Position numbers and translations under genes: made by a program. Of a stretch of DNA of 43,950 nucleotides, positions 31,258-40,145 are shown piece after piece; the first letter of the stretch is position 1; the number at the start of each line of letters is the position of its first letter. The notes beneath the pieces were generated by a model, which worked only from the letters and a program-made list of their open reading frames with translations, ran no database searches and was not told the origin of the DNA. The DNA is from an uncultured Clostridia bacterium. Lineage in GTDB: Bacteria > Bacillota > Clostridia > Oscillospirales > Acutalibacteraceae. The DNA is taken from contig CAMHQC010000015.1 of assembly GCA_946187325.1 (NCBI GenBank), forward strand, positions 1 to 43,950, written 5' to 3'.

Positions 31258-33315
31258 TTACTTTTTTAACTCTTTTCCGTTTACATAGAGCTTATATCCG
31301 TTAAAATCAATATTGCTGTAGCTCGAGTCGGAATCCTTTAGAGAGGTGACGTAAGTATCGCCCGTGAGAGTGATTTTGGAATTTTTATCGAGTGTGAGCG
31401 TAACCTTCTCAGCGGTTTTATCGCCGTTGATTGTACCTTTATAGGTTGAGTTTTTGAGGTTAATTGTAACCGTAGAGATTTTATCCGCCTTAATATCGCC
31501 GTTTAACGACTGATTAGAGGCGTTTAAGGTTACGTTTCCGCCGTTTGAGTTGCTGTTGCCCCATTCGCTCGTGCCTTTGGCGTCGATTAATGTACCGCTG
31601 CCGAAGCTGAGCTTTGTGTTAGTGAGGTTAATCTCGGCGTCTGTATTGGTTACGAAAAACATCGGGGCTGTTTTATAATACTTGGAGTTTTTCTGAATAG
31701 AAAGAGTGGAGCTTTTCGCGGTAAAGGTTCCTTTGCCCCGGGAAGCGTCTCCCGACATACTCTGGTAAATCATAACTCCCGCGTTATCGACATTGTTACG
31801 ATTACCCGCTCCGCTCGCGGTGAGTGTAGAGGATGTGACAGTCGCGGAGTTTTTGCCCTCTATAACCGCCATCTGCGCGCCGTTAGCCGTACCTTTTGTA
31901 TCGGTTACGGAGATATCGCCTGTGGAATAGATTACGGGAGAACCGGCGCCGTTGGTAGTTAAATCGGAGTTCTTAACCTTAACCGTACCCTCGCCCCTGT
32001 CGGTAGCGAGCGCCGCGCAGGAGCCTCCTTTAGTATTAATTGTAACGTTGTCGGCTTCGATATAACCTCCATAGGTAGCGTCAAGCCCACGGGCTGAGCT
32101 TGAGCCCGTGGTTGTGATTTTGGTATCCTTGACGTAGATTTTTGAGTTTTCGCCTGTGGAGAAAACAGCGTTGCTGCCCTTTGATGAGGTGGAAATATCG
32201 GCGTTCTTTATCGTAGCCGAGGAGTTCTTGGTAACGAGCACGCCCGAGTTAATTCCGTAGAATTCGGAGTTTTCGGTATTTGTGCTGTCGCCCGATTTAG
32301 TGACTTTCGCTCCGCTTATTGTAGCTTTTCCGCCGTTTTCAACGAGTATAGCGTTTTCGTCGGCCGAGGTCGAGGTGTAACTATCGGAGAGAGTTTTTGT
32401 GCTTGTAACGGTAGTTTTACCCGACGCCGAAACATCTGTACTCTGATTATTCGCGAACGGCGCGTTGTTGGTATCGTTATTACTATTCGGAAGCCGCATA
32501 CCCTGATGTGAGCCCATCATACTATGGGTAAGAATTTCGGTAGCGGCTATCTGAGTTCCCGCTAAAGCGGAGGCGATAACGAGCGAGCAGAGAATAAATA
32601 ATAAAATCCGCTTAGTACCTTTCAAGCTCTCTTTAAAGCCCTTTTTATTAAAGCGCGATAAAATAAGATACATAACAAGCACGCCTATAGCGAGTGAATC
32701 GAACGCTATCGCGCCGTACTTAACGATCAGCATTAACGGTGACCGCTCTTTAAAATCAGGACGGTTTCCCTGCTTAAATCCGCCGTTGCTGTTTTGGTTA
32801 TTATCAGGCTGAAAACCGCCCTGACCGTTAGCAGAATTATCGTTATTTGAGTTATCGTTTCGGAAATTGTTATTATTAGAATTTCCGTTGTTATCGGGTT
32901 GGAATCCGCCCTGATTATTGCTTGAATTGTTATCGGAACTGTTGTCGTTGGAATTTCCGTTATTATCGGGAACGAAGCCGTTGTTATCCGAGTTACTTGA
33001 ATTATCGGAATTGCCGTTCTGATTGTCGGGCATTTGAGGCGGCTGTCCGTTCTGATTATTTCCGTTTTGTCCGTTTTGCATCTGAGGCGGCTGACCTGCG
33101 CGAAGGTTAGTCGAATCATCGGTATTACTGTCTGAGCCGTTGCCCTGTAAATTCATATCGGGCGGAGAGTTCATTCCCGACGAACTGTCTGAAAATGACG
33201 GCGCGGAGTTTTTCGGACTGTCTCCGATAAAGTTCATCGTAAGTACCGACGCCCCCGCGAAGGCTACAACCAATCCAATCATTATTGTATTTTTGATAAT
33301 CCGTATTTTTTTCAT
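31258..33315 (-). CDS. Large membrane protein with Asn-rich region and beta-helix domain
   Basis: The 685-residue protein starts with a membrane segment (about 9-27), then a low-complexity stretch to about residue 185 made of Asn, Ser, Asp, Gly and Gln (QPPQMPDNQNGNSDN, GGFQPDNNGNS). Two more membrane helices follow (about 195-220 and 238-260). Residues 300-685 are a repetitive Ser/Thr/Asn/Lys region with short strand-turn units (ATISGAKVTKSGD, ATIKNADISTSSKGSNA, VTINTKGGSCAALATDRGEG), like a right-handed beta-helix or the DUF4353 carbohydrate-binding domain. I start at the second ATG (33315), 9 bases after AAGGAG. An adhesin or glycan-binding role is inferred. Confidence 0.7.
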   Translation of the reverse strand: MKKIRIIKNTIMIGLVVAFAGASVLTMNFIGDSPKNSAPSFSDSSSGMNSPPDMNLQGNGSDSNTDDSTNLRAGQPPQMQNGQNGNNQNGQPPQMPDNQNGNSDNSSNSDNNGFVPDNNGNSNDNSSDNNSSNNQGGFQPDNNGNSNNNNFRNDNSNNDNSANGQGGFQPDNNQNSNGGFKQGNRPDFKERSPLMLIVKYGAIAFDSLAIGVLVMYLILSRFNKKGFKESLKGTKRILLFILCSLVIASALAGTQIAATEILTHSMMGSHQGMRLPNSNNDTNNAPFANNQSTDVSASGKTTVTSTKTLSDSYTSTSADENAILVENGGKATISGAKVTKSGDSTNTENSEFYGINSGVLVTKNSSATIKNADISTSSKGSNAVFSTGENSKIYVKDTKITTTGSSSARGLDATYGGYIEADNVTINTKGGSCAALATDRGEGTVKVKNSDLTTNGAGSPVIYSTGDISVTDTKGTANGAQMAVIEGKNSATVTSSTLTASGAGNRNNVDNAGVMIYQSMSGDASRGKGTFTAKSSTLSIQKNSKYYKTAPMFFVTNTDAEINLTNTKLSFGSGTLIDAKGTSEWGNSNSNGGNVTLNASNQSLNGDIKADKISTVTINLKNSTYKGTINGDKTAEKVTLTLDKNSKITLTGDTYVTSLKDSDSSYSNIDFNGYKLYVNGKELKK

Positions 33316-33423
33316 CGAAATCATCTCCTTTTGTTATTGTGGCTTTAGTATAACCCGCCATATTGAAAAGAAAATGTTTTGAGATTGAAAAACTCTTGAA
33401 ATAATGTGAAATAGTTTTTCACA

Positions 33424-33479
33424 AACATAGAGTTTAGGATGTAGGGTGTAGGGTGTAGGATGTAGGATGTAGGATTTAG
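33424..33479. repeat. Heptamer array, 8 units, beside the rny terminator
   Basis: On the minus strand, starting 11 bases after the U tract of the rny terminator, the units read CTAAATC, CTACATC twice, CTACACC twice, CTACATC, CTAAACT and CTATGTT, with no break in the 7-base phase. The same heptamer family, CTANANC, is used in the larger array after gap (36601-36705), also placed just behind a terminator and in the same orientation to transcription. Confidence 0.9.
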
Positions 33480-33489
33480 GGGATAAGTA

Positions 33490-33517
33490 TAAGAAAAGGG
33501 AGAGCTTTCGCTCTCCC
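33490..33517 (-). terminator. Intrinsic terminator of rny
   Basis: GGGAGAGC, a GAAA loop, GCTCTCCC and then TTTTCTT on the minus strand, 11 bases after the stop codon. Confidence 0.92.
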
Positions 33518-33528
33518 ATAAACCTTTG

Positions 33529-35076
33529 TTATTTAGCAAAATCGACCGCTCTTGCTTCGCGGATGATATTGACTTTAATCTGACCGGGATATTCGAGGTC
33601 TTCCTCGATTTTCTTACAAATCTCTCGCGCGAGAGGAACCATACGCTCGTCACTAACAACCTCGGGTTTAACCATAATACGAATTTCTCTACCCGCCTGA
33701 ATAGCGTATGAGTTTTCAACGCCCTTGAACGAAGAAGCGACTTCTTCGAGCTTCTGTAGACGTTTAATATAGTTTTCGAGGTTTTCACGTCTCGCTCCGG
33801 GACGAGCCGCCGAAATAGCGTCAGCCGCCTGAACGATACAGGCAACAACCGTCTTGGCCTCAACGTCGCCGTGATGAGCCTGGATAGCGTGGATAACAGC
33901 GTCGCTTTCCTTATATTTACGCGCAGCCTCTACGCCGAGCTCTACGTGGCTTCCTTCCATTTCGTGATCTAAAGCCTTACCGATATCGTGTAAGAGACCC
34001 GCGCGTTTCGCGACAGTCGGATCCATACCGAGTTCGGAGGCTATCATTCCCGAAATATAGGCAACCTCTAAGCTGTGGTCTAATACATTCTGACCGTAGC
34101 TTGTACGATAACGCAGTTTACCGAGAAGCTTAACAAGCTCGGGGTGGATTCCGCGTACACCGACGTCGAGAACGGCTCTTTCGCCCGCCTGTTTGATTTT
34201 TGAATTAACCTCACGGCGAGCCTTATCAATCATTTCCTCGATTCTCGCGGGGTGGATACGTCCGTCGGAGATAAGCTTCTCCAGCGCAACCCTCGCGATT
34301 TCGCGTCTTACGGGCTCAAAGCTCGAGAGCGTGATAGCTTCGGGAGTATCGTCGATAATAAGATCAACACCCGTAGCGTTTTCGATAGCGCGGATATTTC
34401 TACCCTCTCTACCGATAATTCTTCCCTTCATCTCGTCGTTGGGAAGAGCTACTACCGAAACGGTAGCCTCGGAAACCTGCTCAGCGGCTAAGCGCTGAAT
34501 CGAGAGCGAGATAATCTTACGGGCGAGCTTATCGCTTTCGTCTTTAAGCTGCTCCTCGTACTCTAAAATCTTTACGCTCTTTTCGTGGGAAAGCTCCTGG
34601 TCGAGCTGTTCAAGCAGGTAATTTTTAGCCTGCTCAGCCGTATAGCCCGAAATTCTCTCGAGCATTTCAAACTGGCTCTTTTTAACCTGCTCAACCTCGG
34701 CTACCTTAGCCTCGGCTTCCCTGAGTTTCTTGTTAACCTTTTCTTCCTTGCGCTCAAGATTGTTCATCTTGCGGTCAAGGTTTTCTTCTTTCTGCTGAAT
34801 ACGTCTTTCCTGACGCTGTACTTCGCGTCTGCGGTCGGAAAGTTCCTTCTCGCTTTCGTTACGAAGGCGGTGAACTTCGTCCTTACCCTCAAGAATGGCC
34901 TCTTTTTTCTTAGCTTCAGCGGTTTTCATCGCTTCTGAAACTATTTTATTAGCCTCTTGTTCAGCGCTGCCGATTTGTTTTTCCGCCACGTTCTTTCGAT
35001 AAGTGATTCCAATAAACACACCCGCTGCCCCGAAAACTACCGCGGCGGCTACAATACCAATTATTGTAAAAATCAT
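33529..35076 (-). CDS. rny: Ribonuclease Y
   Basis: RNase Y is the membrane-bound endonuclease that starts mRNA decay in many Firmicutes. It has an N-terminal membrane helix (about 3-24), a long charged coiled coil (about 30-190), a KH RNA-binding domain with [15 protein letters not shown], and the HD domain with the metal-binding pair in [17 protein letters not shown]. The 515-residue length is typical. AGGAGGTG precedes the ATG. It is a single gene with a leader of about 220 bases. Confidence 0.97.
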   Translation of the reverse strand: MIFTIIGIVAAAVVFGAAGVFIGITYRKNVAEKQIGSAEQEANKIVSEAMKTAEAKKKEAILEGKDEVHRLRNESEKELSDRRREVQRQERRIQQKEENLDRKMNNLERKEEKVNKKLREAEAKVAEVEQVKKSQFEMLERISGYTAEQAKNYLLEQLDQELSHEKSVKILEYEEQLKDESDKLARKIISLSIQRLAAEQVSEATVSVVALPNDEMKGRIIGREGRNIRAIENATGVDLIIDDTPEAITLSSFEPVRREIARVALEKLISDGRIHPARIEEMIDKARREVNSKIKQAGERAVLDVGVRGIHPELVKLLGKLRYRTSYGQNVLDHSLEVAYISGMIASELGMDPTVAKRAGLLHDIGKALDHEMEGSHVELGVEAARKYKESDAVIHAIQAHHGDVEAKTVVACIVQAADAISAARPGARRENLENYIKRLQKLEEVASSFKGVENSYAIQAGREIRIMVKPEVVSDERMVPLAREICKKIEEDLEYPGQIKVNIIREARAVDFAK

Positions 35077-35301
35077 CGGCTTCTTGACACCTCCTTGATT
35101 TAGTGTTTCTTAAAAAATTTTATCAAACTAAGAACCAAGCCCGGTGCCGTTTATAAAGATATTAAGTTGTAATATGTTCGAACGCCTTTCGGCGGGAAGA
35201 TAATTTGTTAATTACAAAATATCTATATATAACGGCTCTTTCGAGTCTGATTAAAAAAATGTTATGTAATATATACCTAATGTACATAAACATACACATA
35301 T

Positions 35302-35330
35302 ATCATAACTTAAAAAAGTTATATTGTCAA
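35302..35330 (-). promoter_or_regulatory. Promoter of rny with overlapping palindrome
   Basis: TTGACA, a 17-base spacer and TATGAT on the minus strand. The spacer is almost filled by ATAACTT-AAAA-AAGTTAT, a perfect inverted repeat at 35305-35322, which could be an operator. The leader to the ATG is about 220 bases. Confidence 0.75.
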
Positions 35331-35432
35331 GAATTTAATTATAAAAAAGAATTAAGTTTGTACACTTTTTCTCACTTTTGAAAAAAAATTCGGTAAAATG
35401 ATAAAAAACTTGGGTTTAATTCCTTTTTGTAC

Positions 35433-35461
35433 TTGCAATTCCTACAAAAATACAATATAAT
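35433..35461 (+). promoter_or_regulatory. Promoter of gap
   Basis: TTGCAA, a 17-base spacer and TATAAT, 34 bases before the gap start codon, with GGAGG just before it. Confidence 0.85.
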
Positions 35462-35495
35462 GGTAAATGACTAAAAATGACTGGAGGAATTAATT

Positions 35496-36533
35496 ATGTC
35501 AGTAAAAGTTGCTATTAATGGTTTCGGCCGTATCGGTCGTCTCGCGTTCAGACAGATGTTTGGCGCTGAGGGTTATGATGTTGTTGCTATCAACGACCTT
35601 ACTAAGCCCTCTATGCTCGCTAACCTTCTCAAGTATGATACAGCTCAGAAGGGTTATTGCGGAGTAATCGGCGAAGGTCTCCACACTGTAGAGGCTGACG
35701 ACGAAGCTAACACAATCACAGTTGACGGTAAAACACTTACTATCTATGCTGAGGCTGACGCTTCCAAGCTTCCTTGGGGCGAAATCGGCGTAGACGTAGT
35801 ACTCGAGTGCACAGGTTTCTACTGCTCAAAGGCTAAGAGCCAGGCTCACATCGACGCAGGCGCTAAGAAGGTTGTTATTTCCGCTCCCGCGGGCAACGAT
35901 CTTCCCACAGTTGTATTCTCAGTAAACGAGGACGTTCTTACTCCCGAGGATAAGATCATCTCCGCTGCTTCCTGTACAACAAACTGCCTCGCTCCTATGG
36001 CTGATACTCTTAACAAGTACGCTCCTATCCAGAGTGGTATTATGAGCACAATCCACGCTTACACAGGCGACCAGATGATTCTCGACGGTCCTCACAGAAA
36101 GGGCGATATGAGAAGAGCCAGAGCAGGCGCGGCTAACATCGTTCCTAACTCAACAGGCGCGGCTAAGGCTATCGGTCTTGTAATCCCTGAGTTAAACGGT
36201 AAGCTCATCGGTTCCGCGCAGCGTGTACCTGTTCCCACAGGTTCTACAACAATCCTTACAGCTGTTGTAAAGGGTAAGGACGTAACTGTAGAGGGAATCA
36301 ACGCCGCTATGAAGGCTGCCGCTTCCGACAGCTACGGCTACAACGAAGATCCTATCGTATCGAGCGATATCATCGGTATGACATACGGCTCACTCTTCGA
36401 CGCTACTCAGACAATGGTTGCTCCTATCGGCGATGATCTCTATGAGGTTCAGGTAGTTTCTTGGTATGATAACGAGAACAGCTACACAAGCCAGATGGTT
36501 AGAACAATCAAATACTTCGCTGAATTAGGCTAA
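35496..36533 (+). CDS. gap: Glyceraldehyde-3-phosphate dehydrogenase
   Basis: Gap oxidises glyceraldehyde-3-phosphate with NAD and phosphate in glycolysis. The 345-residue protein has the Rossmann motif INGFGRIGR (7-15), INDL with the Asp that favours NAD (32-35), the catalytic SAASCTTNC (Cys160), and [10 protein letters not shown] with the catalytic His. The gene is GC-richer in wobble positions, with frequent AAG, CTC, GTA and ACA, as expected for a highly expressed gene. GGAGG lies 8 bases before the ATG. It stands alone, not in a gap-pgk-tpi operon. Confidence 0.98.
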   Translation: MSVKVAINGFGRIGRLAFRQMFGAEGYDVVAINDLTKPSMLANLLKYDTAQKGYCGVIGEGLHTVEADDEANTITVDGKTLTIYAEADASKLPWGEIGVDVVLECTGFYCSKAKSQAHIDAGAKKVVISAPAGNDLPTVVFSVNEDVLTPEDKIISAASCTTNCLAPMADTLNKYAPIQSGIMSTIHAYTGDQMILDGPHRKGDMRRARAGAANIVPNSTGAAKAIGLVIPELNGKLIGSAQRVPVPTGSTTILTAVVKGKDVTVEGINAAMKAAASDSYGYNEDPIVSSDIIGMTYGSLFDATQTMVAPIGDDLYEVQVVSWYDNENSYTSQMVRTIKYFAELG

Positions 36534-36550
36534 GTCTTAATTAAGCAACG

Positions 36551-36576
36551 AAACGGCTTCGAAAGAAGCCGTTTTT
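36551..36576 (+). terminator. Intrinsic terminator of gap
   Basis: AACGGCTTC, a GAAA loop and GAAGCCGTT followed by a T run, 18 bases after the stop codon. A second T-rich stretch follows before the heptamer array. Confidence 0.93.
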
Positions 36577-36600
36577 CTTTTGCCTTTTTTTCTCAATATT

Positions 36601-36705
36601 CTATACTCTAAATCCTATACCCTCCATCCTAAACCCTACATCCTAAATCCTACACCCTACATCCTAAATCCTACACCCTGCATCCTAAACCCTTACCCCT
36701 TTGCC
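36601..36705 (+). repeat. Heptamer array, 15 units, downstream of gap
   Basis: Fifteen 7-base units starting with CT run without a phase break over 105 bases. The core ones are CTAAATC, CTACATC, CTACACC, CTATACC and CTAAACC. Units 6-8 are repeated exactly as units 9-11, giving a 21-base higher period. The edges decay (CTATACT at the left, CTTACCC and CTTTGCC at the right). The array looks telomere-like in composition but lies inside a chromosome, between the gap terminator and the glgB promoter. The opposite strand is G-rich. Confidence 0.95.
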
Positions 36706-36767
36706 CTTCTTTTATATAAAATAAATAAAAATTTTAATAAAAAAACTGAATTATTTTATATTTTTAC

Positions 36768-36796
36768 TTGAAATTGGTAATAATATTTGATATTAT
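36768..36796 (+). promoter_or_regulatory. Promoter of the glycogen operon
   Basis: TTGAAA, a 17-base spacer and TATTAT, about 55 bases before the ribosome binding site of glgB. No other regulatory motif was recognised in the AT-rich leader. Confidence 0.7.
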
Positions 36797-36856
36797 ATAT
36801 AATGTATATATGTGAAATTTTGTAAATTTGGAAATTATAAAAAAAGGAGGCGGAAT

Positions 36857-38848
36857 ATGAACTATAACTTTAACGACGAGCGTACAGCGCTGGAGCTTTA
36901 TCACGACGGCGACGCTGTAAGAGCGCAGGATATTTTAGGCGCTCATTTGGTAAACTGGGACGGTCGCGAGGGTGTAGTTTTCCGCGTTTGGGCGCCGAAT
37001 GCTCTGACGGTGTCGGTGGTTGGTCCGTTTAACGACTGGAACAATATGAGCAACTATATGTATAAAGTCGGAGATAAGGGGGTTTGGGAGCTCTTTATTG
37101 AGGGACTTACGGAGTTTACGAGATACAAGTTCTGTATTGAAACTCCGTGGTTTGAGAAAAAAATCAAGTCAGACCCCTTCGCTTTCCATACCGAAACCCG
37201 CCCCGACAATACATCTATAGTATATAACCTCGACCGCTATGAATGGAACGACGGTGAATGGATAGATTTCAGAAAGAATAACCCTCATAAAGAACAGCCG
37301 ATGAACATCTATGAGATTCACGCGGGCTCTTGGAGAAGATACGAGGACGGAAATTTCTTCAGCTATAAAAAATTAGCCGACGAGCTTATTCCCTACGTAA
37401 AGGAAATGGGTTATAACTATATTGAGTTTATGCCGATTACCGAGTATCCGTTCGACGACAGCTGGGGTTATCAGGTTACAGGCTATTTCGCGCCTACCTC
37501 GCGTTACGGCGAGCCTGATGATTTAAAATACTTTATAGATATGTGTCACCAAAATCACATCGGCGTTATTCTGGACTGGGTACCCGCCCACTTCCCTAAA
37601 GACGACCACGGTTTAGCGCGTTTCGACGGCACATGCTGTTATGAATACGAGGGCGAACGCCGAGGCGAGCATAAGGAATGGGGTACTTATATCTTCAACT
37701 ACGCGAGATACGAGGTAATAAGCTTCCTGGTATCGAGCGCGATGTTCTGGATTGAGCAGTATCACTTCGACGGCATACGCGTTGACGCGGTAGCTTCTAT
37801 GCTTTACCTTGACTATAACCGAAATAAAGGCGAATGGGATCCCAACGAGTTCGGCGGTAAGGAAAATATCGAAGCGGTAGAGTTTATTAAGCGAATGAAC
37901 ACCGCGGTTCATATGTACTATCCCGAGGCTATGATGATTGCCGAGGAAAGCACATCCTGGCCGAATGTATCTAAGCCTGTCGAAAAAGACGGCTTAGGAT
38001 TCGACTATAAGTGGAATATGGGCTGGATGAACGATATGCTCCACTATATGTCGCTCGATCCGCTGTGGAGACCGTTTAATCACGACAGCCTTACGTTCAG
38101 CTTTTTCTACGCTTTTTCCGAGAACTTTATTTTACCCGTTTCGCACGATGAGGTTGTTTACGGAAAACACTCTTTAATTAATAAAATGCCGGGCGATCCG
38201 CCGCAGAAATACGCTTCGGTAAGAACATTTATAGCGTATATGATGGCTCATCCCGGAAAGAAGCTTCTCTTTATGGGAAGCGATATAGGTCAGGAAAAGG
38301 AATGGGATTCCAATTCCGAGCTCGACTGGGGTATTCTCACCGACGAGAACCACCGTATGCTCCACGAATTCTACCACGATATAAACCACTTTTACCTCGA
38401 GAACAAGGCGCTCTATGAGGTGGATTTCCAGTGGGAAGGCTTTAACTGGATTCACCACGACGACTATACCAAGAGCATTATAGCCTTTAGGCGTATAGCT
38501 AAAAACGGCGAGGAGTTAATCGTGCTGTGCAACTTCCAGCCCGAAACTCACGAGGACTACTATATCGGAGTTCCCGAGTACGGCGTTTACGAGGAAGCGT
38601 TTAATTCAGACGACGCCCGTTACGGCGGAAGCGGAGTTACTAACGGAAAGAATATCGAAACAACCGATATCGCTATTCACGGATGTAACCAGGCGATTAA
38701 GATTAAGATACCGCCGCTTTCGGTAAGCTTTATAAGACTTAAAGAAAAGAAAGAACGTCCCAAAAAGGCTAAAACCGAAAAGAAAAAGCCCGCCAAAAAA
38801 GCGGCTAAGAAAAAGTCTAAACCGCTAAAGAAACCCGAAACGAAATAA
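36857..38848 (+). CDS. glgB: 1,4-alpha-glucan branching enzyme with basic tail
   Basis: GlgB cuts alpha-1,4 chains and rejoins them by alpha-1,6 links in glycogen. It has a CBM48-like N-terminal domain ([23 protein letters not shown]), then the GH13 barrel with the nucleophile in [15 protein letters not shown], the acid in [10 protein letters not shown], and [15 protein letters not shown] start at MNYNFNDER, 6 bases after GGAGG, rather than 45 bases upstream. The last 35 or so residues are almost all Lys, Pro and Ala ([19 protein letters not shown]) with no counterpart in usual GlgB proteins. It is first in glgB-C-D-A. Confidence 0.95.
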   Translation: MNYNFNDERTALELYHDGDAVRAQDILGAHLVNWDGREGVVFRVWAPNALTVSVVGPFNDWNNMSNYMYKVGDKGVWELFIEGLTEFTRYKFCIETPWFEKKIKSDPFAFHTETRPDNTSIVYNLDRYEWNDGEWIDFRKNNPHKEQPMNIYEIHAGSWRRYEDGNFFSYKKLADELIPYVKEMGYNYIEFMPITEYPFDDSWGYQVTGYFAPTSRYGEPDDLKYFIDMCHQNHIGVILDWVPAHFPKDDHGLARFDGTCCYEYEGERRGEHKEWGTYIFNYARYEVISFLVSSAMFWIEQYHFDGIRVDAVASMLYLDYNRNKGEWDPNEFGGKENIEAVEFIKRMNTAVHMYYPEAMMIAEESTSWPNVSKPVEKDGLGFDYKWNMGWMNDMLHYMSLDPLWRPFNHDSLTFSFFYAFSENFILPVSHDEVVYGKHSLINKMPGDPPQKYASVRTFIAYMMAHPGKKLLFMGSDIGQEKEWDSNSELDWGILTDENHRMLHEFYHDINHFYLENKALYEVDFQWEGFNWIHHDDYTKSIIAFRRIAKNGEELIVLCNFQPETHEDYYIGVPEYGVYEEAFNSDDARYGGSGVTNGKNIETTDIAIHGCNQAIKIKIPPLSVSFIRLKEKKERPKKAKTEKKKPAKKAAKKKSKPLKKPETK

Positions 38849-38867
38849 GGTTTACGCTTACAGGTAA

Positions 38868-38895
38868 AAACCTAAAACCAAAACCTATAATCAAT
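38868..38895. repeat. Heptamer-phased repeat between glgB and glgC
   Basis: Units AAACCTA, AAACCAA, AACCTAT and AATCAAT run in 7-base phase, starting 19 bases after the glgB stop codon. They resemble the stretch at 242-269 and the CTANANC arrays. Confidence 0.5.
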
Positions 38896-38900
38896 AGCAT

Positions 38901-38922
38901 TACAAAATATATACAAAATATA
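38901..38922. repeat. Tandem 11-base repeat before glgC
   Basis: TACAAAATATA occurs twice in direct tandem, just before the glgC ribosome binding site. It is very AT-rich and could act as an unstructured stretch that helps initiation. Confidence 0.8.
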
Positions 38923-38946
38923 AATATAATACACGGAGGTAAGAAA

Positions 38947-40143
38947 ATGATACCTAAACAAAAGGTAGTAGCTATGGTCCTCGCGGGAGGCCAGGGCTCA
39001 CGACTCGGCGTGCTTACCAAAAAGCTCGCAAAGCCCGCTGTACCGTTCGGCGGAAAGTACAGAATTATCGACTTTCCTCTTTCGAACTGTGTAAACTCCG
39101 GAATCGAAGCTGTCGGAATTTTGACCCAGTACCAGCCGTTAGTACTAAACGAGTACATTGGTAACGGTCAGCCCTGGGATTTAGACGGTATGCATTCGGG
39201 AGCTAACTGCTTAAGCCCTTACGAAGCTTTGGGCGGAGCGGACTGGTATTCGGGTACGGCTAACGCGATTTACCAGAACATCAGCTATATCGACAGATAT
39301 AACCCCGATTATGTGCTCATTCTTTCGGGCGACCATATCTACAAGATGGACTACAATGAAATGCTCGAGTTTCATAAAAAGAACAACGCGGCTTGTACTA
39401 TCGCCGCTATCGATGTTCCAAAGGAAGAAGCGTCGCGTTTCGGTATTCTTAATACCAACAAGGACGGTTCTATTTATGAGTTTGACGAGAAACCCGAGCA
39501 TCCTAAAAGCACTAACGCTTCTATGGGTATTTATATCTTTAACTGGAAAGAGCTCAGAAAATACCTTATAGACGACGCTAACGATCCCGAGTCCTCTAAC
39601 GACTTCGGAAAGAACGTACTCCCCGCTATGCTTGAGGCGGGCGAAAGAATGTTCGCTTATCCGTTCGAGGGATATTGGAAAGACGTAGGAACTATAGACA
39701 GCCTTTGGGAAGCGAATATGGATTTACTCGATCCCAACGTTTCGCTCGACTTAAACAACGTTTACTCACGCAACCCGATGATGCCGCCGCATTACATAGC
39801 GGACGGAGTTACTACCCAGAACTCGCTTATCGCGGACGGTTGTAACGTAAACGGCGACTTAGAGTTCTCGATACTCTTCGCGGGTGTAACAGTAGGCAAG
39901 GGCGCTACAATCAACTCCTCGATTATTATGCCCGGAGCTGTAATCGAAGAAGGCGCTAAGGTAGAGTTCGCTATCGTAGCTGAGAACGCCGTTATCGGTA
40001 AGAACGCTAAGGTAGGCGCAAGCCCGAGCGAGGTTAAAAACCGCGACGATTGGGGCGTAACGGTTATCGGCGACAACATTAAAATCGGCGATAATGTAAC
40101 TGTTCCTCCTAAGGCTATGATTGATAAGGATATGGAGGGTTAA
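38947..40143 (+). CDS. glgC: Glucose-1-phosphate adenylyltransferase, catalytic subunit
   Basis: GlgC makes ADP-glucose from ATP and glucose-1-phosphate, the committed step of bacterial glycogen synthesis. The N-terminal nucleotidyltransferase motif [20 protein letters not shown] is complete, followed by [22 protein letters not shown] and GIYIFNW. The C-terminal part is a left-handed beta-helix ([21 protein letters not shown]). At 398 residues it has normal length. GGAGG lies 8 bases before the ATG. It overlaps function with GlgD, which follows 2 bases after its stop. Confidence 0.97.
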   Translation: MIPKQKVVAMVLAGGQGSRLGVLTKKLAKPAVPFGGKYRIIDFPLSNCVNSGIEAVGILTQYQPLVLNEYIGNGQPWDLDGMHSGANCLSPYEALGGADWYSGTANAIYQNISYIDRYNPDYVLILSGDHIYKMDYNEMLEFHKKNNAACTIAAIDVPKEEASRFGILNTNKDGSIYEFDEKPEHPKSTNASMGIYIFNWKELRKYLIDDANDPESSNDFGKNVLPAMLEAGERMFAYPFEGYWKDVGTIDSLWEANMDLLDPNVSLDLNNVYSRNPMMPPHYIADGVTTQNSLIADGCNVNGDLEFSILFAGVTVGKGATINSSIIMPGAVIEEGAKVEFAIVAENAVIGKNAKVGASPSEVKNRDDWGVTVIGDNIKIGDNVTVPPKAMIDKDMEG

Positions 40144-40145
40144 GT

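Larger units (their letters stand above)
35077..35495. other. Intergenic region between divergent rny and gap
   Basis: These 419 bases are AT-rich and hold the rny promoter (35302-35330, minus), the gap promoter (35433-35461, plus), and the long rny leader with a small CGCC/GGCG hairpin near 35185-35196. A 7-bp inverted repeat, ATAACTT with AAGTTAT (35305-35322), overlaps the rny spacer. No ORF with a good start signal was seen. Confidence 0.7.

Noticed and set aside
36601..36705. Chromosome or plasmid end (true telomere)
   Set aside because: The telomere-like heptamers are internal, followed by a normal promoter and operon. A second copy lies 3 kb away in opposite orientation.
36580..36771. 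Small protein coded by the heptamer array
   Set aside because: An open frame exists only because 21 bases give a stop-free 7-codon period. There is no ribosome binding site and the text is repetitive.
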